A stretch of DNA of 40,983 bases. It comes from Nitriliruptoraceae bacterium. Lineage in GTDB: Bacteria; Actinomycetota; Nitriliruptoria; Nitriliruptorales; Nitriliruptoraceae. Below are positions 7,744-15,439 of the stretch, piece after piece; position 1 is the stretch's first letter, and every line of letters starts with the position of its first letter. A program made the translations under genes and the position numbers. Where the stretch lies: NCBI GenBank assembly GCA_003558435.1, contig PWLR01000228.1:1-40983 (forward strand), given 5' to 3'. The notes below the pieces were generated by a model that saw only the letters and a list, made by a program, of their open reading frames with translations, was not told where the DNA came from and did no database searches.

Positions 7744-7794
7744 CAGGCATAGTTCATTTGGTAGCGGGATCCAAAACCCCCCGAAGGAGATCCC
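7744..7794 (+). promoter_or_regulatory. tRNA-Trp-like 5' half and RBS-looping hairpin in lipoprotein leader
   Basis: The segment from 7744 reads like the 5' half of a tRNA: GGCATAGTTCATTTGGTAG resembles an acceptor/D arm, and ATCCAAAACC resembles the anticodon loop of tRNA-Trp (CCA anticodon), with about five bases missing between and no T arm. GGGATC (7766-7771) is complementary to GATCCC (7789-7794) directly before the ATG, placing the AAGGAG ribosome binding site in the loop. Whether this is regulatory or a decayed tRNA fragment is open. Confidence 0.4.
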
Positions 7795-8133
7795 ATGAAG
7801 AAGCACCTGCGCACATCCGTCGCCGCCTTCTCCGTCCTGGCCCTCGCGGCCGTCGGTTGCGAGACCGATGACAACGGTGTCGACGACACCATGGAGGACC
7901 CCGCCACCGAGGACCCCGCCGACGACCCGGCTGAGGACCCGATGGACGACGACATGGACGACGGCCTCGAGGACGACGGCATGGAGGACGACGGCCTCGA
8001 GGACGACGGCATGGAGGACGACGGCCTCGAGGACGACGGCATGGAGGACGACGGGCTCGACGACGACAACGGGCTCGACGACGACAACGGCCTCGACGAC
8101 GACAACGGCCTCGACGACGAGGACGACGCGTAA
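7795..8133 (+). CDS. Acidic repeat lipoprotein
   Basis: A 112-residue protein with a classical lipoprotein signal peptide (MKKHLR, hydrophobic core, lipobox AAVGC at Cys22). The rest is almost entirely Asp, Glu, Gly, Met and Leu, built from three GLEDDGMEDD units followed by four GLDDDN-type units. There is no globular domain. Such an acidic surface lipoprotein could bind divalent cations or water at the cell surface; I do not recognise a named family. AAGGAG is 6 bases before the ATG. It is monocistronic, closed by a strong hairpin. DNA repeats make it prone to length variation. Confidence 0.8.
   Translation: MKKHLRTSVAAFSVLALAAVGCETDDNGVDDTMEDPATEDPADDPAEDPMDDDMDDGLEDDGMEDDGLEDDGMEDDGLEDDGMEDDGLDDDNGLDDDNGLDDDNGLDDEDDA
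7970..8115 (+). repeat. In-frame 30-bp and 18-bp tandem repeats
   Basis: Three 30-bp units coding for GLEDDGMEDD are followed by 18-bp units coding for GLDDDN. The 30-bp copies are almost identical, including at third positions, suggesting recent expansion. Codon phase is preserved, so changes in copy number keep the lipoprotein in frame. Confidence 0.85.
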
Positions 8134-8171
8134 GTCCGCATCGCTCACGACCGCTTCGCGCGGAGCACGCT

Positions 8172-8203
8172 CCGGAGGGCCGACCACGAGGTCGGCCCTC
8201 CGG
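8172..8203. terminator. Strong hairpin terminator, probably bidirectional
   Basis: CCGGAGGGCCGACC (8172-8185) and GGTCGGCCCTCCGG (8190-8203) form a perfect 14-bp stem with loop ACGA. It lies between the convergent lipoprotein gene and serine protease gene. No U-tract follows on either strand. Confidence 0.75.
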
Positions 8204-8260
8204 TCGTACGGCGGCCTCGAGCTGTGACGCTGCCCGGTCACGCCGGTCGGCGACCACTGT

Positions 8261-8989
8261 TCAGCAGCCGGCGGGGACCTCGAGTTCGGCCTCGTCCAGA
8301 CGTTCCAGCAGCGTGGCGACCGGAACGGCCAACCCTGTGCCACGTCCGGTCTCCAGGGCGAAGACCACGCCGACGACACGACCTTCGTCGTCCAGCAGCG
8401 GGCCTCCGGAGTTCCCCGGTCGGATCGTCGCGTCGATGCGGATCACGTCGGCCGGCTCGCCGAGCAACGAGCCGTCCACCACACCGAGCACGGTGCCGCT
8501 CGAGACCGTGACCGGGCCACCGTCGGGGTAGCCGATCGCGTGGATCGTCTCCCCCGCCTCGATGGGCTCGGACCGCAACTCCGCCACCTCCAGGCCCTCC
8601 GACGATTCCAGCCGGAGGATCGCGAGGTCCGAGTCGATCGCGACACCGGACACGTCGGCCGCCAGACTGCGTCCGTCCCAGCTGTTGACCGTCACCGTGC
8701 GTGGCTGGATCAACACATGCCGGTTGGTCACCACCACCCCACCGGGCAGCACGAAACCCGAGCCCAGCCCCAGCTGGTCGCACCCGAGCGAACGGATCCT
8801 GACCGTGACCTCCTGCGCCCGGCGGCGGAGCGACTCAGCGGCCAGATCCGGCGCCTCGAACGTCACGACCGAGGATGCTCCCGGGTCGTCCAACGGTTCG
8901 GTCGGTGCCTCGACGCAGGCACCGAGCCCCGAGCTCACGAGGACCACCACGAGGCAGCGCCGGAGATGACCTCGGCGACGTCCGGTCAC
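8261..8989 (-). CDS. Trypsin-like (S1C/HtrA-type) serine protease lipoprotein
   Basis: This 242-residue protein has a basic N-terminus, a hydrophobic core and lipobox GLGAC, so it is probably anchored to the outside of the membrane. The catalytic triad is visible: His in VVTNRHV, Asp in AIDSDLAILRLE, and Ser in IRPGNSGGPLLD. It is a single protease domain without a PDZ domain, shorter than DegP/HtrA. The start is GTG overlapping the stop of the upstream coiled-coil gene (GTGA), so the two are co-translated and probably act together at the envelope. A longer frame back to 9052 would run over the upstream gene and was rejected. Substrate unknown. Confidence 0.87.
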   Translation of the reverse strand: MTGRRRGHLRRCLVVVLVSSGLGACVEAPTEPLDDPGASSVVTFEAPDLAAESLRRRAQEVTVRIRSLGCDQLGLGSGFVLPGGVVVTNRHVLIQPRTVTVNSWDGRSLAADVSGVAIDSDLAILRLESSEGLEVAELRSEPIEAGETIHAIGYPDGGPVTVSSGTVLGVVDGSLLGEPADVIRIDATIRPGNSGGPLLDDEGRVVGVVFALETGRGTGLAVPVATLLERLDEAELEVPAGC

Positions 8990-9600
8990 GGCGCAAGCAG
9001 GCGGTCGGCCGCCGCCCCGGCGTTGGCGGCGGCGTTCCTCGCCTCGTTGCACGAGGCCGTCACCTGGGCGGCCGTGGCGTTCAGCGGTGCGACGTCGACC
9101 GGCTCGCCCGCGGTCGAACGGTTGAACGCGTCGACCGATGCGGTCTGCAGCTCGAAGAGCCGTTCGACACAGCCGTCGAGGGCATCGGTCGCCGCCACGA
9201 TCCGTCCGGTCACCTCCGAGAACACATCGCGTTCGACCTGCACGGTGGTGGCCGTGTCCTCGGCCTGGGCCTTCTCGTCGGCCAACGCCCTCAGGCGATC
9301 CTCGAGACCCGCGACGTCCTCCTCGGAGCTTCGCACGAGCCTCGTCAACTGCTCACGCTGCTCGATCAGGAGGAGTTCGCGTTCGATCCCGGCATCCCGC
9401 TGCGTCTGCAACGTCTCCGATCGCTCACGCCATTCGGCGGCGACCCCGCGCTGTTCGTAGGCCACCGCACCGCTTCCGAGCGCCAGAGCCACGGCGGTCA
9501 GACTCGTCAACACCCAGGGCCACCGACGGACGTGCCGCACCTCGGGACCCCGGGGTTCGAAGGCGCCGGGCGTGGCACCGGGCCCCTCCGCGTCGTTCAT
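8986..9600 (-). CDS. Membrane-anchored coiled-coil protein
   Basis: This 204-residue protein has an N-terminal cytoplasmic stretch, one hydrophobic segment near residues 28-50 (WPWVLTSLTAVALALGSGAVAY) and a long extracytoplasmic helical/coiled-coil region rich in E, R, Q and L. Two cysteines in the C-terminal third could form a disulfide. I do not recognise a named family. It starts at ATG 9600 with GGGGAGAGGG upstream and is coupled to the downstream protease gene, suggesting it is the protease's partner, substrate or scaffold (inference). Confidence 0.75.
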   Translation of the reverse strand: MNDAEGPGATPGAFEPRGPEVRHVRRWPWVLTSLTAVALALGSGAVAYEQRGVAAEWRERSETLQTQRDAGIERELLLIEQREQLTRLVRSSEEDVAGLEDRLRALADEKAQAEDTATTVQVERDVFSEVTGRIVAATDALDGCVERLFELQTASVDAFNRSTAGEPVDVAPLNATAAQVTASCNEARNAAANAGAAADRLLAP

Positions 9601-9794
9601 GCGTCACCCTCTCCCCGGATCGTCGCCGGGAACGGACCCGCCGACCTCGCCACGACCGCCGCGACCGGGCGGCAGGATGCCAGTTCACACCGGACGACGC
9701 TCGTCGAAGTCCGCTGTGGGCGCTCGGCCCGGGGTTCCGCTGACACCCCGTCATCGCGGCGCTCACGTCCGGGTTGCTCGTCCGCGTCGCACCC

Positions 9795-10445
9795 ATGCAC
9801 GAAGCTGTCCCCGACACCACCGACCACGAGGTCTCCGTGCCCCACGACGAGGCGTTCCGTTCACCGGACGCGCTGCTGCGTCACGCCGCCGCCGCCGATG
9901 CCGCCCATGCGGTGGCCATGCTGCGACAGGTGAGCGCGACCCGACTCCTCGACCTGGTGGTGACTCAGGCGGAACTCGCCGTCGACGAGGATCGGATCCG
10001 GCCCGCCGGGATCGATGCCGTGGGAGATCTCGCCCGCGCGGCCATCGAGGTGATGGATCTGCCCCAGGGCACGGAATCCGACCTCGACGACGATGACGAC
10101 CCGGAGACCCCGCCGACGGTGACCGGTTGGGAGCTGATCACCGTGGAGCCGGACGACCTCGCCGCCGCGACCCTCGCCCTTCCGGTGAGTCCGTGGCTCC
10201 TGGCGCTCGTGGCGTTCCGCGACGAACCCGATGGCCAGGGCTCACGGCTCCGTCACGTGGTGGCGGCCGCTGCGGACGGCCGCGTCGCCGCAGCACGGCT
10301 CCGGATGGCCGAGCCCCATCCCGACGACGTGGACGCCGATGTGCTCGCCGCCACGGTCACCCGCGACACCGACGACCTGGGCGCCGATGCGCCACTCGCC
10401 GAAGCGCTCCTGGCCGCCCTGCGATCGGCTGCGCGGGGCGCGTGA
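9795..10445 (+). CDS. Conserved hypothetical protein
   Basis: A soluble acidic protein of about 216 residues, rich in Ala, Asp and Leu. It contains a helical N-terminal half, a run of Asp/Glu after GTESD, and a C-terminal half with a beta-like stretch (ELITVEPDDLAAATLALPVSPWLLALVAF). No known motif is visible. Three in-frame starts exist: TTG 9774, ATG 9795 and GTG 9837. The GTG has the best ribosome binding site (GAGG, 5 bases away). It lies upstream of the ribonuclease gene on the same strand, about 115 bp away. Confidence 0.6.
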   Translation: MHEAVPDTTDHEVSVPHDEAFRSPDALLRHAAAADAAHAVAMLRQVSATRLLDLVVTQAELAVDEDRIRPAGIDAVGDLARAAIEVMDLPQGTESDLDDDDDPETPPTVTGWELITVEPDDLAAATLALPVSPWLLALVAFRDEPDGQGSRLRHVVAAAADGRVAAARLRMAEPHPDDVDADVLAATVTRDTDDLGADAPLAEALLAALRSAARGA

Positions 10446-10561
10446 CGCACGCGCCCGAAGTGGTCGCCCGATGCGCGGTTCGGATGCCCGGTTCGCCGTT
10501 CGGGAGCCGGGGTGAGACACTCCCTCCCACCTCTTCCCACTCCCGAACACGAGTCGAACGC

Positions 10562-12667
10562 TTGCCCACGCGCGCCCGCTTCCGCCCCCACCCGCGAGGC
10601 TTCGGTTTCGCCACCCCCGTCGACACCGACGGCCACACCGAGATCGAGACCCTCGTCACCGACGGTGAGGGAGCCTCGGCAACGGTCGATGGCATCTTCG
10701 TGCCGCCGCCGACCTGCAAGGGCTTCCTCGCCGACGATCTCGTCGACGTCGAGGTCGCCATCGACGACAAGGGGGCATCGGCGGCCTCGATGACCCTGGT
10801 CTCGAGATCCCGCCGCATGCTGGTCGGCACCGTCCAGCAGGGGCCCGGTCGGCTCGTGATCGAACCCGACCCGTCCCTCGGTAGCGGCTGGATCCGTCTC
10901 GACGAGGCGGTGGCGCGCAAGCTCGTGCTCGCTGCGGGCCGCCAGGTGGTGGTGCTGGTCGGTGATGCCGACGACGGGGCCGCGCTCGGACGGGCGCTGG
11001 TCGCCGGCCCCCACGTGGTCGGTTCACCGCAGGCGATCCGTGCCGCGTCGGTGGTCATCGCCCTCGGGCGCGCGGCGCCCGCACTGGTTCCCGGTGGTCC
11101 CACTGCGGCCGGGCTCGACCCGGCCGAGGCGGAGACCACCCACACCCGCGTGGTCGGACTGCTCGCCGGCGGAGGACGCGGCGGCGCGGCCGGCCTCGAC
11201 CCGACCGGCCCCGTCCCCGGCGTCGACGCACCGTGGAGCGAACGTCGCGACGAACCGTGCGTGACCGTCGACAGCGCCAGCACCCGGGACCTCGACGACG
11301 CCGTGGCCGCCACCTGGGACGGCGACCCCGACGCTCCGGTGGGGGTGGCGGTCCACATCGCCGACGTCGCGCGCGCCATCGGGGTCGGCTCCGACGCCGA
11401 CCGCTACGCGCGCATCGTGGCCTCGACCGCCTACCTCGCGGTCGGTGCGAACGCGCCCATGCTCGACCCCGCCCTGTCGGAGGGCTCGCTGTCGCTGCTC
11501 CCCGACGAGGACCGGTGGGCCATCTCCGCGAGGTTCTCGGTCAGCCCGAGCGGCCAGATCAGCGAGGTGTCCATCGAGGCCGCCGCCGTCCGATCGGTCG
11601 CGAAGCTGTCCTACGAGGCCCTCGAGCCGTGGCTCGAAGGCGACACCGAGGCCATCCACCAGGAGGCCGGCGCGGCAGCTCCCGTGGCCGATGCGGTGCT
11701 GACGGCGGCGTGCGAAGCCGGGCGACGTCTGGGCGCGGAGCGTGACGCTCGCGTGACCTTCGAGGAGCTGTTCAGCGACGCCGAGGTCGAGCCCGCGCTC
11801 GTGGACGGCAAGCTCAGCACGGTCGAGGCCACACCGCACGCCGATGCCTACCGCCTGATCGAGCGGCTGATGGTGGCCGCCAACGAGGCGGTGGCCAGCT
11901 GGCTCATCGCCCGTGAGGTGCCGGCGCTCTACCGCGCGCACGCCGGATTGGACCCGGAGCGCACCGAACGTCTGCGCGCGGCGGTGGAGCTCGCCAGCGC
12001 CAAGGTGCCGGCGCTCGAGGACCCGGAGGCGGAAGCCGACGAGGTCGTCGGCCAGATCATCGCCGAGATCGACCGGGCCGACGAGGAGGGCCGCGAGGCC
12101 GACCGCGATCTGCTGGTCTCGGTCGCCGCGTCCTCGACCGCGCGCGCGTCCTACGAACCCGACCCGTCGGCCCACACCGGGCTGGCCTCCTCGGCCTACA
12201 CCCACTTCACCTCACCGATCCGGCGGTACGCCGACCTGGTGGTCCACCGCCAGATCCGGGCCGCCCTGGGCGACGAGACGCCCCCCCACGCGGTCGAGGA
12301 CCTCGGCCCCATGTCGGTCTGGCTCGATGCCCGGTCCGGAGCCATGAGCTACCTGCAGGCCCGCGAACGGGGCGATCTGTGGTCGCGGCTGTTCGACCGC
12401 GGGTTCCTCAACGGCCCGGAGCCGGCCACCGTCACGGGGATCACCACCAACGGTCTGCGTATCCGGCTCCCCCGCCTGGGCGTCTCGGGGTTCGTCACCG
12501 CGGAACGGGCGCTCGACCTCCCGGCGAAGCAGCGCGGATCGCTGGTCGTCGACGAGCACGGGCTGACGACCACATCGGGGCCCTGGCGTGTCGGGAGTCG
12601 CATCATGGTCCGGTTCGCGGGTCTGGATGCGACCAACCGGGCGAACTGGCGCCTCGGGGCCGCCTGA
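10562..12667 (+). CDS. RNB-domain exoribonuclease (RNase II/R family)
   Basis: A 3'-5' hydrolytic exoribonuclease of about 701 residues. The N-terminal region starts with RFRPHPRGFGFATP, the usual cold-shock/OB-type beginning of this family. The RNB catalytic core shows TVDSASTRDLDDAVAATW, with the metal-binding aspartates, VAVHIADVA, and YTHFTSPIRRYADLVVHRQI. A short C-terminal S1/OB-like part follows (VTGITTNGLRIRLPRLGVSGFV). The start is uncertain. TTG 10562 was chosen because the in-frame sequence upstream (back to GTG 10442, which overlaps the previous stop) has clearly lower third-position GC than real genes here. Lengths fit RNase II or a short RNase R. Confidence 0.88.
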   Translation: MPTRARFRPHPRGFGFATPVDTDGHTEIETLVTDGEGASATVDGIFVPPPTCKGFLADDLVDVEVAIDDKGASAASMTLVSRSRRMLVGTVQQGPGRLVIEPDPSLGSGWIRLDEAVARKLVLAAGRQVVVLVGDADDGAALGRALVAGPHVVGSPQAIRAASVVIALGRAAPALVPGGPTAAGLDPAEAETTHTRVVGLLAGGGRGGAAGLDPTGPVPGVDAPWSERRDEPCVTVDSASTRDLDDAVAATWDGDPDAPVGVAVHIADVARAIGVGSDADRYARIVASTAYLAVGANAPMLDPALSEGSLSLLPDEDRWAISARFSVSPSGQISEVSIEAAAVRSVAKLSYEALEPWLEGDTEAIHQEAGAAAPVADAVLTAACEAGRRLGAERDARVTFEELFSDAEVEPALVDGKLSTVEATPHADAYRLIERLMVAANEAVASWLIAREVPALYRAHAGLDPERTERLRAAVELASAKVPALEDPEAEADEVVGQIIAEIDRADEEGREADRDLLVSVAASSTARASYEPDPSAHTGLASSAYTHFTSPIRRYADLVVHRQIRAALGDETPPHAVEDLGPMSVWLDARSGAMSYLQARERGDLWSRLFDRGFLNGPEPATVTGITTNGLRIRLPRLGVSGFVTAERALDLPAKQRGSLVVDEHGLTTTSGPWRVGSRIMVRFAGLDATNRANWRLGAA

Positions 12668-12678
12668 CCGGGGACGCG

Positions 12679-12706
12679 GGCCGGGTCGTCGAGCGACGAC
12701 CCGGCC
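12679..12706. terminator. Hairpin terminator between convergent genes
   Basis: GGCCGGGTCGTCG (12679-12691) and CGACGACCCGGCC (12694-12706) are perfectly complementary, giving a long GC stem (the innermost pairs would open to form the loop). It begins 12 bp after the ribonuclease stop and can serve the convergent SbcC-like gene too. Confidence 0.7.
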
Positions 12707-12796
12707 GTCGGGCGGCATCGGTCGGCGACCCGGGCACGGTCAGCCCGTCAGCGGTCGACGGACGGCGGGGCGCTGGCGGCTCCCACGCCGTAGCGC

Positions 12797-15439
12797 TCAC
12801 GCGCTCGTGACCTGACGCAGGCGCACGGTGCGCGCCCCACCGATCGCATCGAAACGGGTCCCCACGCAGGTCAGCACGACCACCTGCGGGCCCCGGACCC
12901 GACCGAGCACCGCCCCCAGGCGCTCGAGACGGGCCGCGTCGGTGTAGCCGAGCGTGTCGTCGAGCACCAGCGGGACCCCGTCGTCGCCGGCCAGATCGGC
13001 CGCGGCGAGCGCGGTGAGGATCGCCAACTGCTCCCGGGCTCCGGCGGACAGACGATCGAACGTCAACGTGATGCCGCCCAGGGTGCGACTGACCACGGAC
13101 AGGTCCTCGTCGAGTTCGACATCGAGGTCGTCACCGAACACCAGACGACCCGCCTGCACGATGCGTTGCCTCAGCGGCTCGCGATACGCGGCGTAGGCGG
13201 CCTCACGTGCGGCCTCGAAGGCCTCCTTCAGGGCCTTGGCGGCCGCGGCGCGGGCGCGCAGGCTGCGGCGGGCCTCCCGTCGGCGGTCACGTTCGGCCTC
13301 GGCTGCCTGGAGCGCCTCACCCACCCCCTGACCGCCACGGACCTCGATCAGCGCGCGGACCTCGGCGGCCTGTTCCCTGATCTGCTCCAGATCGGCGCTG
13401 AGACGGGCCTGACGCTGCTGTGCGTTGTCGGCCAGCAGTTCGACCTCTTCGGGTTGCAGGACGTCGAGTTCGGCCTGGACGGCCTGCACGTGTTCCTCGG
13501 CCTGCTGCCGCTCGATCCGTGCCTCGTCGACGGCCCGGTGCAGGGCCTCGTCGGCGACGGCGGCGCGTGCATCGTCGAGTTTCGCGATCGCGGCAGCGAG
13601 CTCGTCGGCATCGTGGGACGCGGCAGCGGCGGCCCGCGTGGCGATGTCGCGGAGCCGAGCGACCTCCGTGGTCAGCGCCTGGTACTCCGATCTGACGCTC
13701 AGGGCGAGGCTCCTGGCTTCGTCCTCTGCGGCCTCGAGATCCGGGATGCGCTCGCCGGCCCCTGCGGTCACCAGAGCCGGCTGCGGGTCGTGCGGGGCGA
13801 GGCGCTGCTCGAGGTCCTCGACCTGGGCTCCGAGCCGCCGGATCCGGTCGGCGAGTTGGTCACGGGTGAGGCCGTCGAGCTCGCGATCGATGACGGCATC
13901 CCGTTGCGCGAGCGTGCGCAGATGCGCCTGACGTGTGCGTTCGAGCTCCTCGGCCTGCGCACGGTCCTCGACCCCGACGAGCGCGCAGGCGTGGGCGAGC
14001 GCGCGTCTCGCGTGGTCCCGGTCCGCCTGGCGGTCGGCCAGCGAGGCACCGGCCCGGATCGCCACCTCGAACGCGCCATCGAGGGCGACCACCAGCTGCT
14101 CGGGAACCTGACGATCGAGCGTTTCGCCTTCGTCGAGGGTGACCGAGTCCTGATCGACGAGCAGTTCGGTGGTGCGTCGGGCGCTGATGCGAACGGTGGG
14201 CGCCGCGTCACCGAGCCGCGCCTCGACGATCCGCAGCTCGTCGGAGGCTTCCCGGATCGCCGTCAACTGCGCGTCGGTGAGCGGATGGTCGGCCAGGAAC
14301 GCATCGGCCGCACCGGCAGCCGCCAGCGCGGCTTCGATCCGGTGGTGGCGTTCTCGGGCCGCGTGGAGTTCGTCCCGTCGCTGTCCGAGCTCCGCGGCCG
14401 CCCGGGCGTCCTGCAGCCGGGCACGTGCCTCGGCTTCCCCGGCCTCGGCCGCCCGGAGCGTGTCGGCGAGCGTCTCCAGACGCGCCTGCTGCTGTTGCCA
14501 GGCGGCCTCGTGGGACGCGGCCACGGACTCGCGCTGCTCCAACCGCTCGCGGATGGATGCGATGGCCGCCACCTGAGCGTCGCGGGCCGCGACCGCAGCC
14601 ACGGCGGCATCGTGTTCGGAGCTGGCGGCGCGAAGCTGCGAGCGTGCCGTGGCGATCGCGGCGCGGAGCCCGGTCACCCGCTGGAGTTGTTCGCGGTGGG
14701 CCTCGAGCTGCGGACCGAGGGTGGCGAGCGCGTCCTGCAGGCGCGCCCGCTCCCGTGCCAGGTCCGTCGCGCGGGTACCGGCCGACTCGAGTTCGGCCGC
14801 CGTCGCCGCCAGGTCGGTCACCTGCTGGTCGGCTTCCGCCAGCGCGGCATCGGCTTCCTTGAGCTGCTTGCCGTCCTGCCCGGTCGGGGTGAAGTACCGC
14901 TCGAAGGTGCCCACGATTCGTTCGTAGAGGGCGTCGTCGCCCGTGTCACCCGATCCACCGGCGCTGGCATCCAGCCGGCGGGCGAGGTGTTCGCTGTCGG
15001 CCAGGGCGAGGCTGTCGAGCGCCCGGCCCTGGCGGAACCTCAGCGCCTCGAACAGCGCCATGTCCGTACCGTCATCGAGGATCCGGCGCAGCTCGTCATG
15101 GGCTTCGTTGCCGGTCAGCTGTCGCGGGGCCGGCGTGTGCACGACCAACTCGGTCGAGCGGTCCTTGTTGAAGCGCTTGCGGACGGTGAGGTGGGTGCCG
15201 GCCACGGTGAGCTCGGCCTCGACCAGGCTGCCGACGTCCCGACCGGAGGGTTGCAGGTCCTTCACCGATTGCTTCTTGGTGTTGTGCTTCTCCTTGAGCA
15301 GCAGGTCGAAGGCGTCGAACAGGGAGGTCTTCCCCGACTCGTTGGGCGCCTCCACCACGGTCACCCCGTCCACGGCGAAGTGGACCTCCGCGGCGGGTAG
15401 ACCCCGGACGTACTCGACCCGGATGCGGTGCAACCTCAT
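12797..15439 (-). CDS. sbcC: SbcC/Rad50-like AAA ATPase
   Basis: This 880-residue protein has the ABC-type SMC/Rad50 layout. The N-terminus carries MRLHRIRVEYVRGL and Walker A APNESGKTSLFDA. Two long Ala/Glu/Arg-rich coiled-coil arms follow, separated by a central segment. At the C-terminus are signature LSAGAREQL, Walker B VPLVLDDTLGYTD and the switch stretch VVVLTC. It should act with the upstream-encoded phosphoesterase in DNA end processing or double-strand-break repair. No CXXC zinc-hook motif is visible in the middle, so it is closer to YhaN-like than to classical SbcC/Rad50. The start ATG overlaps the phosphoesterase stop (ATGA). Confidence 0.85.
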   Translation of the reverse strand: MRLHRIRVEYVRGLPAAEVHFAVDGVTVVEAPNESGKTSLFDAFDLLLKEKHNTKKQSVKDLQPSGRDVGSLVEAELTVAGTHLTVRKRFNKDRSTELVVHTPAPRQLTGNEAHDELRRILDDGTDMALFEALRFRQGRALDSLALADSEHLARRLDASAGGSGDTGDDALYERIVGTFERYFTPTGQDGKQLKEADAALAEADQQVTDLAATAAELESAGTRATDLARERARLQDALATLGPQLEAHREQLQRVTGLRAAIATARSQLRAASSEHDAAVAAVAARDAQVAAIASIRERLEQRESVAASHEAAWQQQQARLETLADTLRAAEAGEAEARARLQDARAAAELGQRRDELHAARERHHRIEAALAAAGAADAFLADHPLTDAQLTAIREASDELRIVEARLGDAAPTVRISARRTTELLVDQDSVTLDEGETLDRQVPEQLVVALDGAFEVAIRAGASLADRQADRDHARRALAHACALVGVEDRAQAEELERTRQAHLRTLAQRDAVIDRELDGLTRDQLADRIRRLGAQVEDLEQRLAPHDPQPALVTAGAGERIPDLEAAEDEARSLALSVRSEYQALTTEVARLRDIATRAAAAASHDADELAAAIAKLDDARAAVADEALHRAVDEARIERQQAEEHVQAVQAELDVLQPEEVELLADNAQQRQARLSADLEQIREQAAEVRALIEVRGGQGVGEALQAAEAERDRRREARRSLRARAAAAKALKEAFEAAREAAYAAYREPLRQRIVQAGRLVFGDDLDVELDEDLSVVSRTLGGITLTFDRLSAGAREQLAILTALAAADLAGDDGVPLVLDDTLGYTDAARLERLGAVLGRVRGPQVVVLTCVGTRFDAIGGARTVRLRQVTSA

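Noticed and set aside
7744-7794. Complete tRNA gene
   Set aside because: No T arm (GGTTCGA-type) or 3' acceptor strand follows; the lipoprotein start codon is where they should be.
10442-10561. GTG start at 10442 for the ribonuclease gene (GTGA overlap)
   Set aside because: The intervening 40 codons have reduced third-position GC, no homology-like pattern and no ribosome binding site; TTG 10562 precedes the first family-typical residues.
13166-15400. Very long plus-strand frame (744 codons)
   Set aside because: Antisense to the SbcC-like coiled-coil coding region, which has clear Walker and signature motifs.
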